64,000 nucleotides of DNA from contig NZ_JIAD01000001.1 of assembly GCF_000688015.1 (NCBI RefSeq), positions 1 to 64,000 on the forward strand. The letters are read 5' to 3'. Positions 61,684 through 64,000 of this stretch are shown here, piece by piece. How positions within the stretch are numbered: position 1 is the first letter of the stretch; each line of letters begins with the position of its first letter. The translations under genes and the position numbers were made by a program. The DNA is from Eubacterium sp. AB3007 (GTDB taxonomy: Bacteria; Bacillota; Clostridia; Peptostreptococcales; Anaerovoracaceae). The notes under the pieces are model-generated. The model did no database searches. It was not told the origin of the DNA and worked only from the letters and a program-made list of their open reading frames with translations.

Positions 61684-62996
61684 ATGAAGGGCAGGAAAAA
61701 CAGTACTTGGCATAGAATTAGGATCTACAAGGATCAGGGCGGTGCTTATTGACAGGCAGGGCAACATACTGGAAACCGGAGGCCACAACTGGGAAAACCA
61801 TCTTGTTGAAGGAATATGGACATACGGGGAGGACGAAATATGGCATGGTCTGCAGGAATGCTACAGTGATCTTGCGAGCAAAGTTCTGCAAAAGTATGAT
61901 GTCCGCATAGAGCGTCTGTCTGCCATAGGAATCAGCGGGATGATGCATGGATATATGCCTTTCGATAAGGAAGGGAACCTTCTTACAGCATTCAGGACGT
62001 GGAGAAACAATATTACCGGTGAGGTGGCAGGAAAACTTACAAAAGCTTTCTCATTCAATATTCCACAGAGATGGAGTATAGCCCACTTATATCAGGCTAT
62101 CCTCAATAATGAAGAGCATGTCGGAAAAGTGGACTACATTACTACCCTTTCAGGGTATGTCCACTGGAAGCTTACAGGCCGGAATAAAACTGTGCCCGCC
62201 TGAAGGTGATGCCGGTACAGGAATGGTTGCAACAGACAGCATAAGAGAGAAGACTGGCAATATTTCTGCAGGAACATCTGCATTTGCCATGGTCGTTTTA
62301 GAAAAAGATCTGACACAAGTGTATGAAAATTTGGATATTGTCACAACGCCTGCAGGCAAGCTCGTAGCAATGGCGCATTCCAACAATTGTTCAACCGAGA
62401 TCAATACATGGGTAGGGTTGTTTGATGAATGCCTCAGGGCTTTCGGTGTAACTTGTGACAAAGGAGACATCTACAGAGTGCTGTTCGAAAAAGCAGCAAC
62501 GGGAGACGCTGACTGCGGTGGAATGATGTCATATTGTTTCCACTCCGGAGAGCATGGTGTAGGCCTTACAGAAGGGTGTCCGATGTTTATTCATCCTGCT
62601 GACTCATTGTTTGATCTCGCCAATTTCATGAGAGTACAGATATATACTGCATTTGGTGCTATGAAACTCGGAATGGATACGCTCATGAAACAAGAAAATG
62701 TTCAGATTGAAAGAATTCTGGGTCATGGCGAGATCTTCAAAACCAAAGGAGTAGCACAGGAAATACTGGCTGCTGCACTTGGCATCCCCGTGGCAATTAT
62801 GGAAACAGCGGGAGAAGGAGGCGCCTGGGGAATAGCGCTTCTGGCCGCGTACCTTGAAGAATGCGAGAAGGGAATATACATCGAGCACACAACAGCCGCC
62901 AATTATGCAGCGTACCTGAATTACTGTGAGAGATTCGGCAAGACTTCAGACTGTCTGATAACCATGTGCGGACACGGGCTGAAATCCGATCACTAG
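61684..62996 (+). pseudogene. Decayed FGGY-family carbohydrate kinase
   Basis: The N-terminal ATP-binding strand reads [20 protein letters not shown] from 61697, but the only nearby ATG (61684) is in another frame. The domain continues to [10 protein letters not shown] at about 62180 and then jumps, out of frame, to [18 protein letters not shown]; about 100 residues of the family are missing. The C-terminal half (ISAGTSAFAMVV, ILGHGEIFKTKGV, METAGEGGAWGIALLAAY) is well kept. Sugar specificity (xylulose or ribulose type) cannot be told. Confidence 0.8.
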
Positions 62997-63063
62997 TTTT
63001 GTGGGGACAATACCTGCTACAAACATGGCCGTCGTGTGAACAACCCATGTCCTTTGCCATAGA

Positions 63064-63090
63064 CGACTGTTGAATAAACAGTCGCTTTTT
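63064..63090 (+). terminator. Terminator before the DUF134 gene
   Basis: CGACTGTT/AACAGTCG stem with a five-base loop, then CTTTTT. Confidence 0.75.
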
Positions 63091-63120
63091 ATATGCTGAA
63101 ATGCTTGTATCGACAGGTTG

Positions 63121-63149
63121 TTGACATATGTCATAAACCGTTGTATTAT
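63121..63149 (+). promoter_or_regulatory. Promoter of the DUF134 gene
   Basis: Consensus TTGACA (63121-63126), 17-base spacer, TATTAT (63144-63149). Confidence 0.8.
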
Positions 63150-63166
63150 ATTATTGACATATGTCA
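63122..63166. promoter_or_regulatory. Paired TGACATATGTCA operators
   Basis: Two copies of the perfect 12-bp palindrome at 63122-63133 (over the -35) and 63155-63166 (at the transcript start), 33 bases apart, about three helical turns. This fits repression, probably by the product of the gene itself. Confidence 0.7.
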
Positions 63167-63179
63167 GAAAGGAGCTGCC

Positions 63180-63893
63180 ATGCCAAGACCACAGAGATGC
63201 AGATGCATCGATACATACCCAGATCACTGGAGCTTTGCTCCACAGGATATGGAGGGAAAGGAAACGATCATAATGAGTCTCGACGAGTATGAGGCTATCC
63301 GACTCCTCGATCAGGAAGGTCTGAAACAGGAGGAATGTGCCGAAAAGATGGGAGTAGCACGCACGACTGTTACTGCCATTTATGAAAGCGCAAGGAAAAA
63401 ACTGGCGGACTTTCTGGTACTTGGTAAGATGCTCCGCATCGAAGGAGGCAGTTATCGTCTGTCACAGCAGGATATAGGAGAAGTAATGCAAAAAGGAGAC
63501 AAAACGATGAGAGTAGCGGTAACCTATGATAACGGGAATATTTTTCAGCATTTTGGACGCACAGAGCAGTTCAAACTGTTTGATATAGAAGAGGGGAAGG
63601 TCGTAAATGATCAGATCATAGATACCAACGGAAATGGGCACGGGGCATTGGCCGGATTTCTCAAGACGGCGGGAGCAGATGCTCTTATATGCGGAGGGGT
63701 AGGCCCCGGAGCACAGAACGCGTTGGCTGAAGCCGGGATCACTATATATGCGGGGGCATCGGGGGATGCTGACGCTGCAGTGCAGAGTCTGATCGAGGGG
63801 ACACTCCCTGAAAGCGGAGAAGCGACATGCGACCATCACGGACACGGAGATCATGAGCATCATGCCTGTGGCCACAGTGGACGCTGCAACTAG
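63180..63893 (+). CDS. DUF134 DNA-binding protein fused to a NifX/NifB-like domain
   Basis: 237 residues from ATG 63180 (AAAGGAGCTGCC upstream). The N-terminus MPRPQRCRCIDTYPDHWSFA and the sigma-like helix-turn-helix (EECAEKMGVARTTVTAIYESARKKLAD) define DUF134. From about 110, MRVAVTYDNGNIFQHFGRTEQFKLFD starts a dinitrogenase iron-molybdenum cofactor-type domain, which runs to about 220. The end is a His/Cys-rich tail (CDHHGHGDHEHHACGHSG) that could bind metal. It is likely a metal- or Fe-S-related autoregulator. The partner genes usually beside it would lie beyond the window end. Confidence 0.87.
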   Translation: MPRPQRCRCIDTYPDHWSFAPQDMEGKETIIMSLDEYEAIRLLDQEGLKQEECAEKMGVARTTVTAIYESARKKLADFLVLGKMLRIEGGSYRLSQQDIGEVMQKGDKTMRVAVTYDNGNIFQHFGRTEQFKLFDIEEGKVVNDQIIDTNGNGHGALAGFLKTAGADALICGGVGPGAQNALAEAGITIYAGASGDADAAVQSLIEGTLPESGEATCDHHGHGDHEHHACGHSGRCN

Positions 63894-64000
63894 AATACCG
63901 ATGCTTTCGCCTGGATATTTAGAAGAAAAGTACGATGTGTTGGGCGCGATTGTTGCCGAGGGGAGCATACTGTGGTAAAAAGGAATTTAGTAGGTAAGCA

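Noticed and set aside
63900..63980. 26-codon ORF MLSPGYLEEKYDVLGAIVAE at the window end
   Set aside because: Too short, no ribosome binding site, and the context is cut off by the window edge.

Overview
The window looks like part of the chromosome of an obligately anaerobic, amino-acid-fermenting member of the Bacillota (Clostridia). The evidence is a pyruvate:ferredoxin oxidoreductase beside an NfnAB-type transhydrogenase, a complete nine-gene V/A-type ATPase operon with Na+-binding residues, a 3-keto-5-aminohexanoate cleavage enzyme of lysine fermentation, a sigma-54 regulator carrying a lysine-fermentation-like domain, and the clostridial murB-PHP-rapZ...whiA cluster. The exact family cannot be fixed from sequence alone; an Anaerovoracaceae-like organism is a guess. 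I saw no rRNA, tRNA or CRISPR array.

Region 1 (1-11.6 kb) holds the core transcription and translation genes rpoB (5' end cut off), rpoC, rpsL, rpsG, fusA and tuf. A terminator and a new promoter lie between rpoC and rpsL, and there is an unusually long spacer between rpsL and rpsG. Region 2 (11.7-20.3 kb) is a PurF-like protein without the N-terminal cysteine, then a redox operon: an eight-cluster polyferredoxin, PFOR and NfnAB. Region 3 (20.4-35.8 kb) has a Kdd-like/sigma-54 fusion regulator, a tandem palindromic repeat, a phosphodiesterase, a PerM-like transporter, murB-PHP-rapZ, a decayed IS110 element, a kce gene, whiA, and a TetR-controlled MMPL exporter with a repeat-rich secreted partner. 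Region 4 (35.9-44.6 kb) is the ntpFIKECGABD operon. Region 5 (44.6-48.7 kb) has a nuclease-like gene behind palindromic repeats, a stand-alone trpB and rlmD.

Region 6 (48.7-63 kb) is an accessory island that reads visibly more AT-rich than the core. It contains decayed or interrupted genes: a Fic protein, a ketopantoate reductase split by a TnpB element, two DUF6273-like surface proteins, a serine protease and an FGGY kinase. It also has two remnants of rlmD-like 3' ends and an IS3-family element. Intact genes there include an Fe-S membrane protein, a papain-like secreted protease with fibronectin-type repeats, and a lipoprotein with two cystatin-like domains. The window ends with a DUF134/NifX-like gene under a clear palindromic operator.

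The observations I rate highest are: the cystatin-like lipoprotein beside a papain-like protease; the TnpB insertion whose removal restores the interrupted reading frame and so predicts its own guide and TAM; the Kdd-like/sigma-54 fusion; and the 59-bp four-half-site palindrome found twice before a PD-(D/E)XK-like gene and once alone near whiA.
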